A DNA stretch of 45,854 nucleotides from Desulfohalobiaceae bacterium S24. Its GTDB lineage: Bacteria; Desulfobacterota; Desulfovibrionia; Desulfovibrionales; Desulfothermaceae. The notes beneath the pieces were generated by a model. It did no database searches and was not told where the DNA came from. It saw only the letters and a program-made list of their open reading frames with translations. Shown piece by piece: positions 9,031-17,784 of this stretch (the first letter of the stretch is position 1; the number at the start of each line of letters is the position of its first letter). Location of the stretch: assembly GCA_011389765.1 (NCBI GenBank), contig JAABTT010000021.1:1-45854 (forward strand). The letters are read 5' to 3'. A program made the translations under genes and the position numbers.

Positions 9031-9666
9031 ATGAAAACATGGAAATGCACGGTCTGCGGGTATATTCATACCGGAGACGAACCCCCGGAAGTCTGTCCGG
9101 TCTGCAAGGCGGACAAAAGCAAGTTTGTACTCATCTCGGAGAATGGGTCTCAGCAAGCTGGGAATCAGAAATCGGGTAATCCCGGGCAGAGCGGAAAGGG
9201 GCCTGCTGCCTCTCATGATTCCTCGATGTTGACCAATATCCTGCTCAAACTCCATATCCATCCCATCAGCACCCATTTCCCGAACGGGATTTTACCCATG
9301 GTGGTGCTTTTTTATGCATTGACCATTGTCCTGCACTGGGACAGTTTCGAAATCCCGGGCTTTTACAGCCTGGTTTTCGTGCTTCTAACCATGCCGGTGG
9401 TCTTGGTTACAGGTTTTTTGGAGTGGAGGAAGCGTTATAATGGCGCCAAGACTTCGATCTTCCTGATGAAATTATTCTGTGCCGGTATTGCGGCGCTCAG
9501 TCTGCTCATCCTGGTCCTCTGGCGCGTATTCAATCCCGGCCTGGCCGCTCCGGGATCCTCCGCGGCCTGGCCGTTTTTGCTGCTCCTGCTGATTCTGTTG
9601 GGGTCGGTGGGCATTGCCGGACATTTGGGCGGGAAACTGATTTTCGATAGCCGCAAAGGGTCCTGA
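9031..9666 (+). CDS. Rubredoxin-like domain fused to a membrane domain
   Basis: A 211-residue protein. Residues 1-40 form a rubrerythrin-type rubredoxin iron site: CTVCGYIHTGDEPPEVCPVC gives both Cys pairs. A linker of about 35 residues leads to a hydrophobic domain with four likely membrane helices and the segment LHIHPISTHFPNGILP, which recalls the DUF2231-type membrane domain. Such fusions are plausible membrane-tethered electron carriers, perhaps in oxygen or peroxide defence, but the partner is unknown. The start at ATG 9031 follows GAAGGGAAGGGA. Confidence 0.8.
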   Translation: MKTWKCTVCGYIHTGDEPPEVCPVCKADKSKFVLISENGSQQAGNQKSGNPGQSGKGPAASHDSSMLTNILLKLHIHPISTHFPNGILPMVVLFYALTIVLHWDSFEIPGFYSLVFVLLTMPVVLVTGFLEWRKRYNGAKTSIFLMKLFCAGIAALSLLILVLWRVFNPGLAAPGSSAAWPFLLLLLILLGSVGIAGHLGGKLIFDSRKGS

Positions 9667-9971
9667 ACGCATTTGCTCATACTTTGAGTTTTTCAGCATG
9701 CAGAGATCCGCGTTCATCCTTCTTCCTTGTATGAAACTCGATTTTTCTTACTCCGTCACCCCGGCGTAGGCCGGGGTCCAGCTCTTACATTTTTAGTCTG
9801 GATTCCGGCTTCCGCCTTCGCTCAGAGCTTCCGGCTTCACAAAGAAGTTACGCCGTGACAAGTCGGCGTGACAAGCCGCCGGAATGACGGAGGAGGTGAC
9901 CCAAAGTTTCTTTTTCGATCAAACTGGAGGTCTGCGGCCAGGGGCAGGGCTTACACCTGTCTTCCCGCCCG
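9667..9971. repeat. Intergenic region with REP-like palindromic repeats
   Basis: A 305-bp gap between convergent genes. It contains CCCCGGCGTAGGCCGGGG, then CTGGATTCCGGCTTCCG, TTCGCTCAGAGCTTCCG, GTGACAAGCCGCCGGAATGACGG. The same words build the tandem array at 15771-16010 and the segment inserted at 42762-42862. No gene is visible in it. Confidence 0.65.
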
Positions 9972-10313
9972 TTATTCCTCATCCCCTCCGATTCCCGCAT
10001 TCTGCGTTCCGCGCTCCGCGTTCCCGGTTCCACGTTCGTCCTGTTCCGCGTTTCTTTTCTTGGCCCTCTGGATCAATTCCAAAAGCGAGCTGATTTTCGG
10101 GGTTTTCGGCTGCACAAAGGCCGCTTCCCATTCCTGGGCGCTTAACTCCTGCTGCAGCTGCTCAACGACCGGAAAGTGGACATGCCAGCAGTCTAAAGTC
10201 TTGAAACAGGGAAGGCCTTTGTTTTCCTGCCTGCAGTAGGCAAAATCCACCTGATGCCCTAAACGGGGGCAGCGGATATACATTCTTTTCTGCGATGCTT
10301 TGGGATCATTCAT
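9972..10313 (-). CDS. Small Cys-rich hypothetical protein
   Basis: A 113-residue soluble protein of unknown function. The first 40 residues carry four Cys with a near-CxxxxxxxxxC spacing (RCPRLGHQV, FAYCRQ, PCFKTLDCW), which could bind an Fe-S cluster or zinc. A weak GGAGG lies about 13 bases upstream of the start. The last 25 residues (after RAKKRN) are rich in E, R, G and N and are encoded by short GC-rich repeated words (CCGCGTTCC, CACGTTC). The natural protein may therefore have acquired its tail from repeat DNA. It lies 80 bp downstream of the trpB2-like gene on the same strand. Confidence 0.55.
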   Translation of the reverse strand: MNDPKASQKRMYIRCPRLGHQVDFAYCRQENKGLPCFKTLDCWHVHFPVVEQLQQELSAQEWEAAFVQPKTPKISSLLELIQRAKKRNAEQDERGTGNAERGTQNAGIGGDEE

Positions 10314-10393
10314 GATAGCTGAATTGCCTCCACGATTTTTCTCTTTGTCTTAACCGTGAACCTCTTGAACCGTGAACCTGGAACCTTTCCGGT

Positions 10394-11770
10394 TCAGCCT
10401 GTGTATTGCTTCGGTTTGGGCAGAGGGGCGATGGCGGACAGGGCCCTCTCGATTTCGTCTTCAGGAAGAGGCTGATCCGAGAGTTTCCCGGTGAGATAGG
10501 CCTCATACGCAGCCATGTCCACCAGACCATGCCCGCTCCAGTTGAAGAGGATGACCTTTTCCCTGCCTTCTTCTTTGGCTTTCAAAGCTTCTCGAATGGC
10601 CATGGCCACGGCGTGGTTGCATTCAGGCGCACTGATAAAGCCTTCGGTCCTGGCAAAGGTGACTCCGGCTTGAAAGGTTTCCAGCTGATCCACGTTTTCC
10701 GCCCGGATGAGTTTGTCCAGCAGGAGCTGGCTGAGAATCGGGGCCATCCCGTGATAGCGGAGTCCGCCCGCGTGAATAGGAGCCGGAACAAAGTCATGAC
10801 CCAAAGTATGCATGGGCATGAGCGGGGTCATCTGGACGGTGTCTCCAAAATCATAGGCAAAAGGCCCTCTGGTCATGGTGGGGCAGGAACTGGGCTCGAC
10901 CCCGATGATGTCGATGTCTTTCCCGTGGATCTTGTCCCGGACATAGGGCAGGCAGTGCCCGGCGAAGTTGCTCCCGCCCCCGGCACAGCCGATGATCACG
11001 TCCGGATAATCTCCGGCGATGTCCATTTGCTTCTGGGTTTCCAGGCCGTTGATGGTCTGATGGAGCATAACATGATTCAAGACGCTGCCCAGGGAATATT
11101 TGGTCTGATCATCGCCAACCGCCGCCTCCACGGCTTCGCTGATGGCCATTCCCAGGCTTCCGGGCGAATCCGGGTTTTTTTCCAGAATACTGCGCCCGGC
11201 CTGGGTCTCGGTGCTGGGACTCGGAGTGCAGGTCGCCCCCCAGGTCTCCATCATGAGCCGCCGGTAAGGTTTCTGGTTGTAGCTGATTTTGACCATGAAG
11301 ACCTTGCATTCAAGCCCAAAGAATGAACAGCACATGGACAGGGCGCTGCCCCATTGTCCGGCCCCGGTCTCAGTGGTGATGCGTTTGGTGCCGGCGACTT
11401 TGTTGTAATAGGCCTGGGCGATGGCGGTATTGGGTTTGTGGCTGCCGGCAGGGCTGACGCCTTCGTTTTTATAATAGATCCTGGCCGGGGTCTGCAGATA
11501 TTTTTCCAGATTGGAGGCTCGATACAGGGGGGTCGGCCGCCAGATCAAATATTTTTCCAGGACCTCGTCAGGGATGTCGATCCAGCGTTCGGTGCTGACC
11601 TCCTGCTCAATGAGATTCATGGGGAAAATAGGGGAAAGATCGTCTGGACCGGCCGGCTCGCAGGTGCCCGGATGCAGAGGCGGCTCCATGGGCCTGGGCA
11701 TGTCGGCCATGATGTTGTACCATTGGCGGGGCATTTCCGATTCCGGTAAAAAGATCTTCTTTGTTTCCAT
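10394..11770 (-). CDS. Tryptophan synthase beta-like PLP enzyme (TrpB2 type)
   Basis: A 458-residue pyridoxal-phosphate enzyme of the TrpB2 subfamily, which condenses indole or a related substrate with serine. The start at 11770 is set by AAAAGGAG just upstream; the longer frame would start inside non-conserved DNA. The PLP lysine lies in the segment GSHKPNTA, and the phosphate-binding loop reads [11 protein letters not shown]. The TrpB2 hallmark insertion and the long N-terminus are present, in contrast to classical TrpB1 of about 400 residues. No trpA or other trp gene is adjacent, as is usual for TrpB2 genes, which may salvage indole. Confidence 0.92.
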   Translation of the reverse strand: METKKIFLPESEMPRQWYNIMADMPRPMEPPLHPGTCEPAGPDDLSPIFPMNLIEQEVSTERWIDIPDEVLEKYLIWRPTPLYRASNLEKYLQTPARIYYKNEGVSPAGSHKPNTAIAQAYYNKVAGTKRITTETGAGQWGSALSMCCSFFGLECKVFMVKISYNQKPYRRLMMETWGATCTPSPSTETQAGRSILEKNPDSPGSLGMAISEAVEAAVGDDQTKYSLGSVLNHVMLHQTINGLETQKQMDIAGDYPDVIIGCAGGGSNFAGHCLPYVRDKIHGKDIDIIGVEPSSCPTMTRGPFAYDFGDTVQMTPLMPMHTLGHDFVPAPIHAGGLRYHGMAPILSQLLLDKLIRAENVDQLETFQAGVTFARTEGFISAPECNHAVAMAIREALKAKEEGREKVILFNWSGHGLVDMAAYEAYLTGKLSDQPLPEDEIERALSAIAPLPKPKQYTG

Positions 11771-11891
11771 AGACGCTCCTTTTGCCTTGCAGCAGTTAGG
11801 GGGTACCGATTTTCCAGAGACAGTCCTCGGCTTGTCAAGCACACATATCGCGATTTACATTTTTTGACAAGCGGTCTTGAGTGATTAGACA

Positions 11892-12101
11892 TATCGGTTC
11901 ATCTCTGTCATAGAAAACAAGAAAATGTGTTGCTTCGAAGCAGTTGAAGTCTTTGTCAAAGAAATTGGAAATTTGAAATTTGATGAGGCGTAATAGAACA
12001 CTCTGCTTTTCTGCATTCTTATCTTGCCAATTTCCAATTTCGAATTTCAAATTTCGAAGTAAACTTTAACTTTTGGGTTGCGGGCGGAGCCTGCTTTGGA
12101 T
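11892..12101. repeat. Dispersed intergenic repeat family 1, copy B (longest)
   Basis: This is the most complete copy, about 210 bp, inverted relative to copies A and D. It runs from TATCGGTTCATCTCTGTCAT to GCGGGCGGAGCCTGCTTTGGA and contains CTTCGAAGCAGTTGAAG, GATGAGGCGTAATAGAAC and TCTGCTTTTCTGCATTCTTA. It fills most of the 491-bp gap between the divergent trpB2-like and universal stress protein genes. Upstream regulatory signals of both genes must lie in the remaining flanks. Confidence 0.85.
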
Positions 12102-12261
12102 ATTCTAGCGGGTCTGCAAATATATGGGAAAGCGTTTCGTCATTTTATTGTGAGCCCTGAGTTTGCATCCGGACCGGTTCTGGGCTATGCTTGATTTCTG
12201 AATGCCAATGCCCTGCAGACCTCGCATGATGTGTGAGGCTTGAGAAACAGATAGGTGGTCC

Positions 12262-13176
12262 ATGTATAAAGAGATCGTTCTGGCGGTCAATCCGGCGGAT
12301 AAAAATGATGCTCCGGCTGAAGCCGCTATCGGCTTGGCTCGTGAACATAATGCCGCCTTGGTGATCACCTACGTGCATAATCCTTTTTTTGGGGAAATTT
12401 CGATGCGGGAGCGATCAAGCACGCATTTGAAGAAGATGGGCAGAATCAAGGAAGACCTGCAGAGAAAATACGCCGGGAAAATTCAAGGGCTTCGCCAATG
12501 CAGCTATTTTGTGGTTCAAGGCGATCCGGCGACGGAGGTCTTGCGTATAGCCGGGATGATCCGAGCGGATCTGATTGTCCTGGGTCCTCATCCGGTGAAA
12601 TACGAAAAAAAACGCTCCAGGGCCAGGAGGCTGCACAAACCGGAACCGCGGGTGAGCACTATGGAACGGGTTGCGCAGTTGGCGGATTGCCCGGTCATGG
12701 TGGTCGCAAACACTGTTTCGGATATCCAGCTTGAATACACGCATGTGGTGGCGGCAACCGATTTTTCACCTCATGCGGAGCACGCCCTGCAGTATGCCGC
12801 ACAGTTGGCCGGGATTTACAAGGCCAAGCTGCTGGTTTTGAATGTCCTGGAAACCGGAGCCTTAGGTCCTGAACTGCCGGCCTCGGAGATACGGCAGCGG
12901 ATTCAGGAGGCGGAGCAAAGGCTGGCCCGGGATATTATTCCCAATCTGGGGGGGGGAAAAAAGGTTGTGTATGAATGCCGGCCGGGCAGGCCGGAGGAGG
13001 AAATTTTGAAGCTGGCCGGGGAAAACCGCGCGGAATTGATTGTCATGGCCCACCATTCAAAAGAAGAGGACCCCCAAAAGGCGGTCTTAGGCTCAACCGT
13101 GGCCAAGGTCGCCCTGGACAGCAAATGCCCCACCATCACCATTAACAGGCCTTTTGAAATCAGCAATCAGCACTAG
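12262..13176 (+). CDS. Tandem-domain universal stress protein
   Basis: A 304-residue cytoplasmic protein made of two universal stress domains, residues 1-155 and 160-300. The second ends with the ATP-binding signature GSTVAKVALDSKCPTI, and the first opens with VLAVNPAD. Two-domain USPs are common in anaerobes and bind ATP or adenylates in stress and energy signalling; the precise role is unknown. AGGTGG lies just upstream of the ATG. Repeat family 1 copies flank the gene on both sides. Confidence 0.9.
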   Translation: MYKEIVLAVNPADKNDAPAEAAIGLAREHNAALVITYVHNPFFGEISMRERSSTHLKKMGRIKEDLQRKYAGKIQGLRQCSYFVVQGDPATEVLRIAGMIRADLIVLGPHPVKYEKKRSRARRLHKPEPRVSTMERVAQLADCPVMVVANTVSDIQLEYTHVVAATDFSPHAEHALQYAAQLAGIYKAKLLVLNVLETGALGPELPASEIRQRIQEAEQRLARDIIPNLGGGKKVVYECRPGRPEEEILKLAGENRAELIVMAHHSKEEDPQKAVLGSTVAKVALDSKCPTITINRPFEISNQH

Positions 13177-13200
13177 GGATAGGGGCTTATACCTTGAACC

Positions 13201-13275
13201 CTGTCATAGAAAACAATAAGATGTGTTGCTCCGAAGCAGTTGAAGTCCTTGTCAAAGAAATTGGAAATTTGAAAA
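13201..13275. repeat. Dispersed intergenic repeat family 1, partial copy C
   Basis: CTGTCATAGAAAACAATAAG through GAAATTGGAAATTTGAA matches the left part of copy B in the same orientation with a few substitutions. It is immediately followed by the GAAGTTTCATACGAG words of another repeat. Confidence 0.75.
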
Positions 13276-13277
13276 AT

Positions 13278-13358
13278 GAAGTTTCATACGAGCGTTGGAG
13301 GTTCGATGTTCATTCTGTCACGCCCTTTGGTCCAAAAAAGTCTGAAGTTTCATACGAG
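13278..13358. repeat. Paired GAAGTTTCATACGAG repeat
   Basis: The 15-mer GAAGTTTCATACGAG occurs at 13278-13292 and 13344-13358, and again at 32004-32018. In two cases it extends to GAAGTTTCATACGAGCGTTG. The second copy lies inside the 3' end of moaC and encodes its last residues. Confidence 0.7.
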
Positions 13359-13852
13359 TCGTCAATGGCTTTCCCATCACGGTAATAGGTTCCGCTTCGG
13401 CCGCCTGATTTGTGCAGCAGACAACAATCAGTGATTCGAATGTCCCGCTGCACGGCTTTACACATATCGTAAATCGTCATGGCTGCGGTCTGCGCGGCGA
13501 CCAGGGCCTCCATTTCCACCCCGGTTGGCCCGGTGCTCCGGGCTTCGGCCTGGATGCGAATGGAATGTTCTTCCGGGTCTGGAAAGAACTCCAGGTCAAT
13601 ATGCTTCAAAAAGATGGGATGGCAGAGGGGAATCAGTTCCGCCGTTTTCTTGGCTGCCTGGATTCCGGCAATTTTGGCGGTGGTCAGGACGTCGCCCTTG
13701 GGCAGGGCCTGTTTCTGGAGGAGTTTGAATGTTTTTTCAGAGAGCAGAACTTTGCTTTGAAAGACAGCCCGCCGGGAAGTGTCTGCCTTGCCCCCGACAT
13801 CCACCATTTCCAATCCGCCCTGTTCGTTGACATGGGTCAGTTTTGTGCTCAC
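13310..13852 (-). CDS. moaC: Cyclic pyranopterin monophosphate synthase (MoaC)
   Basis: MoaC completes the first step of molybdenum cofactor synthesis, making cyclic pyranopterin monophosphate from the MoaA product. The family motifs are clear: [31 protein letters not shown] and the end motif KSGGRSG. Length is 180 residues, some 18 longer than usual. The extra tail after SGTYYRDGK is encoded by repeat DNA (13344-13358). Its ATG overlaps the dnaJ stop (ATGA). The cofactor is needed by molybdopterin enzymes such as the FdhA encoded at 25-27 kb; some such enzymes use tungsten instead. Confidence 0.95.
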   Translation of the reverse strand: MSTKLTHVNEQGGLEMVDVGGKADTSRRAVFQSKVLLSEKTFKLLQKQALPKGDVLTTAKIAGIQAAKKTAELIPLCHPIFLKHIDLEFFPDPEEHSIRIQAEARSTGPTGVEMEALVAAQTAAMTIYDMCKAVQRDIRITDCCLLHKSGGRSGTYYRDGKAIDDSYETSDFFGPKGVTE

Positions 13853-14964
13853 GCCTCACCTTTATTCTTTTTAAAAAAACTCCGCTTGTTTTTTTTTCTG
13901 GTCTTTTCCGCTTCCAGCTCGCCCAGTTCATGGAGAAGTTCCTCCTGGCGCTTGCTGAGTTTTGTAGGGGTCTTGACCTTGATGTTGACCACCAGGGCGC
14001 CTTTTCGCGAGCTGCCGATGAAGGGAATTCCCAAGCCTTTGAGCCGGAAGCTTTTTCCGCTTTGGGTGCCCCTGGGAATCTCCATGGGGATGGGTTCGTC
14101 CAGGGTGGGGATTTCGATTTTGTCTCCAAGGGCGGCCTGGGAAAAGCTGATTTCCGCCGTGGTGATCAGATCCTGCCCCTGGCGGGTAAAATGCTGGTGC
14201 GCTTCGACACTGAGAACGACATAGAGATCCCCAGGCGGGCCGCCGTTTCTTCCGGGTTCGCCTTCACCCTGCAGCCTGAGCCTGCTGCCGTTGTCCACGC
14301 CGGCCGGGATGTTCACTTTGACGGTCTTGGTCTCTTGAACCGCCCCGTTGCCCCGGCATTTTTTACAGGGATGGGCAATCATCTGTCCGGTGCCTCTGCA
14401 GATGGGGCAGGGTGAAGAAATGCGGAAAAATCCCTGGCTTTGAAAGATCTGTCCCTGTCCATTACAGTGTTTGCAGGTCTCAGGCTGATGCCCGGGTTCC
14501 ACGCCGGTTCCGGCACAGACTTCACATTCGATTTCCTTGGGAATCTGCAGATCGACTTCCGTGCCTTTGACCGCCTCCTCAAAGGCAATCGTCAAATTAT
14601 AGCGCAGGTCGGCACCCGCCTGAGGTCTGGGCCCGCGCCTGGAACGGCCGCCCCCGCCAAATCCAAAAAAGTCGCCAAAGATATCGCTGAAGGCGTCAAA
14701 TATATCCTGGCTGGAGGAAAAGTCCTGAAAGCCGCCGCCGGCCAATCCTTCATGGCCGAAACGATCATAGGTGGATCGTTTTTGCTCGTCACTCAGGACC
14801 TCGTAGGCTTCAGCAGCTTCCTTGAACTTTTGTTCAGCTTCAGCATCATTGGGATTGCGGTCCGGGTGATATTTCAGGGCCATGGCCCGGTAGGCCTTCT
14901 TGATCTCCGGCCCGTCGGCGCTCCGGGAGACGCCCAGGACTTCATAATAATCTCTTTTACTCAT
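13849..14964 (-). CDS. dnaJ: Chaperone protein DnaJ
   Basis: A 371-residue type I J-protein, co-chaperone of DnaK. The J-domain at residues 1-70 has the HPD triad (KYHPDRN). A Gly/Phe-rich linker ([12 protein letters not shown]) follows. The zinc-finger domain has four CxxCxGxG-type units: [24 protein letters not shown] and CKKCRGNG. The substrate-binding C-terminal domain ends in a Lys-rich tail. It overlaps by ATGA with both rpoZ upstream and moaC downstream, so the three are one translationally coupled operon. Confidence 0.97.
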   Translation of the reverse strand: MSKRDYYEVLGVSRSADGPEIKKAYRAMALKYHPDRNPNDAEAEQKFKEAAEAYEVLSDEQKRSTYDRFGHEGLAGGGFQDFSSSQDIFDAFSDIFGDFFGFGGGGRSRRGPRPQAGADLRYNLTIAFEEAVKGTEVDLQIPKEIECEVCAGTGVEPGHQPETCKHCNGQGQIFQSQGFFRISSPCPICRGTGQMIAHPCKKCRGNGAVQETKTVKVNIPAGVDNGSRLRLQGEGEPGRNGGPPGDLYVVLSVEAHQHFTRQGQDLITTAEISFSQAALGDKIEIPTLDEPIPMEIPRGTQSGKSFRLKGLGIPFIGSSRKGALVVNIKVKTPTKLSKRQEELLHELGELEAEKTRKKNKRSFFKKNKGEA

Positions 14965-15188
14965 GAGGCTTCCATATCGACGTCGATACCGGTGATTTCA
15001 GCGGGATTTTTCAACAGGATTTTTCCGGCTTCAATCTCCCGAAGAGCGGTGACCACTTCTTTGTTGTCGCTTTCAACAAGCGGTTCATAGCCTTCTCGAT
15101 ACATTTTCACCCGCTTGATGGCCATATGGGCGATGACAAAACGATTATTCACTCTTTTCAAGGCATCTTCAACTGTAATTCTGGCCAT
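14961..15188 (-). CDS. rpoZ: DNA-directed RNA polymerase subunit omega
   Basis: A 75-residue omega subunit, which helps assemble RNA polymerase and contributes to (p)ppGpp sensing. The family start [10 protein letters not shown] and the helix [14 protein letters not shown] are typical. GGAGGG lies upstream of the ATG. It is the first gene of the rpoZ-dnaJ-moaC operon and overlaps dnaJ by ATGA. Confidence 0.95.
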   Translation of the reverse strand: MARITVEDALKRVNNRFVIAHMAIKRVKMYREGYEPLVESDNKEVVTALREIEAGKILLKNPAEITGIDVDMEAS

Positions 15189-15222
15189 TTTGACCCTCCG
15201 TATATTTTTTCCGAAACAAATA

Positions 15223-15251
15223 AAGATATATATTTATTTTACGTTCGTCAA
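15223..15251 (-). promoter_or_regulatory. Candidate promoter for rpoZ-dnaJ-moaC
   Basis: On the minus strand, TTGACG (15246-15251) and TATCTT (15223-15228) are 17 bases apart in an AT-rich tract, 35 bases before the rpoZ start. TATATC two bases earlier is an alternative -10. Confidence 0.4.
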
Positions 15252-15261
15252 CGTTGAGGAT

Positions 15262-15628
15262 GGGGTTTGTATTTATCCGGGATATCGAGTATTTTTTGAA
15301 TGATTTCCGCGAGTCGGCTCCATGGGCAGTATAGAAATCATGTATACTGATCCAGATTCTATTGAAATAGAGACCAGGAACCTTTGAATCAGCAGTTCTT
15401 GTCGGGAAAAACCAAAATTGAATCGTATAGGATAAAAATTTCATTTAAGGTCAACTTCTGGTATCTGATTGATAATATGTATGAAAATTGCATTTTTCAC
15501 TGAACTGCTCTGATCCATGTTGCTTGGCCATTCATTGACAAGTGTAAAGGATAGAGAGGGATCGCAACCATGGGAGTTGCATCCGAGACGAATTCTCGAT
15601 ACAGCAAAGGTCAAGGCCAAAGGGGCCG
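15262..15628. other. Non-coding stretch with no gene seen
   Basis: AT-rich DNA between the rpoZ promoter and the nuclease remnant. A word AAAACCAAAATTG near 15408 recurs near 31937, each followed by a GTATA-containing stretch, hinting at old repeat debris. No open frame here has a credible ribosome binding site or family match. Confidence 0.5.
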
Positions 15629-15770
15629 GTCGTATATATTTTGGCGAGCAAGAGAAATGGCACCCTCTACGTAGGTGTCACCTCAGATCTTCGAAAGAGG
15701 ATCTGGGAACATAAGAATGATTGAAAGTGCTAACCCTGCTTGGAAGGACTTATATCATCGCATCGTCTGA
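15629..15770 (+). pseudogene. GIY-YIG nuclease gene remnant with internal deletion
   Basis: The frame at 15629-15724 reads VVYILASKRNGTLYVGVTSD followed by LRKRIWEHKND and a stop. This is the N-terminal GIY-YIG motif of the small UPF0213-type nucleases. The overlapping next frame from 15720 reads IESANPAWKDLYHRIV and stops at 15770, which is the C-terminus of the same family. About 45 residues between them are missing and the frame is shifted, so the gene is dead. No good start codon is seen in frame upstream. The remnant abuts the tandem palindromic array, as if the deletion and the array were linked. Confidence 0.75.
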
Positions 15771-16010
15771 CTGGATTCCGGCCTTCGCCGGAATGACGGA
15801 CAGGAGACTGGATTCCGGCCTTCGCCGGAATGACGGACAGGAGACTGGATTCCGGCCTTCGCCGGAATGACGGACAGGAGACTGGATTCCGGCTTCCGCC
15901 TTCGCTCAGAGCTTCGGCGTGACAAGCCGCCGGAATGACGGACAGGAGACTGGATTCCGGCTTCCGGATCCGGGTCCTGGACAGGCCCCGCCGGAATGAC
16001 GGACAGGAGA
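15771..16010. repeat. Tandem REP-like palindromic array, five units
   Basis: Three identical 37-bp units (15771-15807, 15808-15844, 15845-15881) are followed by variants of 68 bp (15882-15949) and 61 bp (15950-16010). Each begins CTGGATTCCGGC and ends GCCGGAATGACGGACAGGAGA. ATTCCGGC and GCCGGAAT pair, so every unit folds into a hairpin; the longer units have extra DNA in the loop. The longer units contain the words of the 9.8-kb repeat region. Confidence 0.9.
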
Positions 16011-16081
16011 CTAAGGCACCTGTAGAACTGAAAATACGCATTTCATTTGAGCTGTACAATAAAACGGGAAATTGGAACAGT

Positions 16082-16825
16082 ATGCGCGGTAAAAAATTGA
16101 CCTACGCCCAGAAATCCTGCCTCTCCAAGGCAGGGAAATTGATGTATACAAGGAATATGCTGCGTCCCGGGGCCAGGATAGGTGTAGCCGTTTCCGGTGG
16201 GATGGACAGCTGGGTTCTATTGCAGGTTTTATTGCTACAGCAGAAGAAGCTGCCCTTCCCGGTGGAAGTTTTTGCGCTGCACGTCAATCCGGGCTTTGAT
16301 CCGGACAACCATTCGCCGCTTCTAAACTGGCTGTTTAAAAAGGGGGTAGCCGGGCATATTGTGGCCTCAGATATGGGGCCGCGCGCCCATACCTCGGAAA
16401 ATCGCAAGAATTCACCGTGTTTTTTTTGCAGTTGGCACAGGCGCAAGGCTCTGTTTCAACTGGTTAAAAAATATCATTTATCCCATCTGGCCCTGGGGCA
16501 TAATTCCGATGATATGGTGCAGAATTTTTTTATGAACTTGACTCATAACGGCCGGGTCGAGGGGATGTTTCCCAGAGAGTCCTATTTTCAGGGAGAGTTT
16601 GAATTGATCCGTCCGCTGCTCCTGGTGGAAAAACGATTGATTCGAAAGAGCGTCAGGGATTGGAATCTTCCGGTCTGGGATAACCCTTGCCCCTCAAACG
16701 GATCAAGCAATCGGGATCAGGTGCAGGATTGGCTGGAGGGGCTCTGGAAAGACAATAAGCGTATCAGGAAAAATATTTTCAGCGGCCTGCAGCGCTGGCA
16801 AATGTATGCAGATATCCCGGAATAA
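16082..16825 (+). CDS. tRNA 2-thiocytidine synthase-like protein (TtcA family)
   Basis: A 247-residue PP-loop ATPase of the TtcA family, which thiolates cytidine 32 of tRNA using ATP and an Fe-S cluster. The ATP loop is VSGGMDSW near residue 40. The cluster Cys pair is CFFC (before SWHRRKAL), and a third Cys follows in NPCPSNG. The start at ATG 16082 fits family length; the upstream frame is read from the palindromic array. The gene overlaps the dus gene by 20 bp. A TtcA-like paralogue of unproven specificity is also possible. Confidence 0.85.
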   Translation: MRGKKLTYAQKSCLSKAGKLMYTRNMLRPGARIGVAVSGGMDSWVLLQVLLLQQKKLPFPVEVFALHVNPGFDPDNHSPLLNWLFKKGVAGHIVASDMGPRAHTSENRKNSPCFFCSWHRRKALFQLVKKYHLSHLALGHNSDDMVQNFFMNLTHNGRVEGMFPRESYFQGEFELIRPLLLVEKRLIRKSVRDWNLPVWDNPCPSNGSSNRDQVQDWLEGLWKDNKRIRKNIFSGLQRWQMYADIPE

Positions 16826-17774
16826 ACCCTGGCTGGCGCCTCTGGCCGGCTATTCAGATCTGCCGTTCCGTCTGCTCTGCAGGGAATACGGCTGCCGGGC
16901 GGCCTGCACCGAGATGATCAGCGCCAAAGGTCTGGTTTTTGAGAGCCCGGGAACGAGTAAACTTTTAGAGACCGGACCGGCTGATTCGCCACTGGTCGTG
17001 CAGTTGTTCGGATCTGAAGCCGAATATTGTGCACAGGCCATGAAACTGCTCGTGAAGGCCGGATTCACGGCTTTTGACCTCAATGCCGGATGTCCGGTGC
17101 GAAAGGTTGTCAAAACCGGGGCCGGGGCCGGGCTTTTGCGCAATCCAAAGCATCTTTATCAAATAGCCGGAACCATGGTGCAGGAAGCCGGCCAGGGCAG
17201 GGTCGGCGTCAAGCTGCGATCAGGATGGGATATCGCCGGTACGCTCCATTCGGAAGTTTTTCAGGAATTGGAACGGCTGGGTGTCGCCTGGATCACCGTG
17301 CATCCCCGCACCGCAAAGCAGGGATTTACAGGACGGGCGGACTGGGGTTTCATCCGGCGTGTTCAAGAAAAGGTGGCCATCCCGGTTCTCGCCTGCGGCG
17401 ATCTTTTTTCAGCGGAGGACGCGGTCCGTTGTCTAAAGGAAACTGGAGCCGCCGGGGTGATGTTCGCCAGGGGCGCTTTGAACAATCCAATGATTTTTTC
17501 AAGGTTTCGGCAGCTCATGGATGGCAAGAATGAATCCGCGGTTCCTGCACATTGGGCTCCGGCAGACTTCAAAACAATGATCCTCAGGCATATGCAGCTC
17601 TGCCGCGAAGGGCAGGATGCCGTCAGGTCGCTGTTGAAGATGCGGTCAATTATTCCACGTTATCTCAAAGGCTTTCCAGGGGCAAAAGACCTGCGGCGCC
17701 GGATCGTGAGCGCAGGCTCCTGGGAAGAGCTGGAGGAATTGATCGGGCGGACTGCGCTTGGGGGCGAAGGATGA
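16806..17774 (+). CDS. dus: tRNA-dihydrouridine synthase
   Basis: A 322-residue FMN enzyme that reduces uridine to dihydrouridine in tRNA using NADPH. Conserved segments are APLAGYSDLPFR at the N-terminus, the catalytic Cys in LNAGCPVRKV, GVKLRSGWD, and the FMN phosphate site near VMFARGALNNP. Its ATG lies inside the end of the ttcA-like gene. The subtype (DusA, B or C) cannot be assigned with certainty; DusB-like is the most general choice. It overlaps or abuts the ispH gene, so three genes form one operon. Confidence 0.93.
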   Translation: MQISRNKPWLAPLAGYSDLPFRLLCREYGCRAACTEMISAKGLVFESPGTSKLLETGPADSPLVVQLFGSEAEYCAQAMKLLVKAGFTAFDLNAGCPVRKVVKTGAGAGLLRNPKHLYQIAGTMVQEAGQGRVGVKLRSGWDIAGTLHSEVFQELERLGVAWITVHPRTAKQGFTGRADWGFIRRVQEKVAIPVLACGDLFSAEDAVRCLKETGAAGVMFARGALNNPMIFSRFRQLMDGKNESAVPAHWAPADFKTMILRHMQLCREGQDAVRSLLKMRSIIPRYLKGFPGAKDLRRRIVSAGSWEELEELIGRTALGGEG

Positions 17775-17784
17775 GGATTCCTTC

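Noticed and set aside
15517-15714. 65-residue open frame over the nuclease remnant
   Set aside because: It is in the wrong frame; the GIY-YIG signature is in another frame of the same DNA.
15771-16010. Regular repeats that could be taken for a CRISPR array
   Set aside because: Three units are directly joined with no unique spacers. The repeat is a palindrome with variable loops, and no cas gene is nearby.
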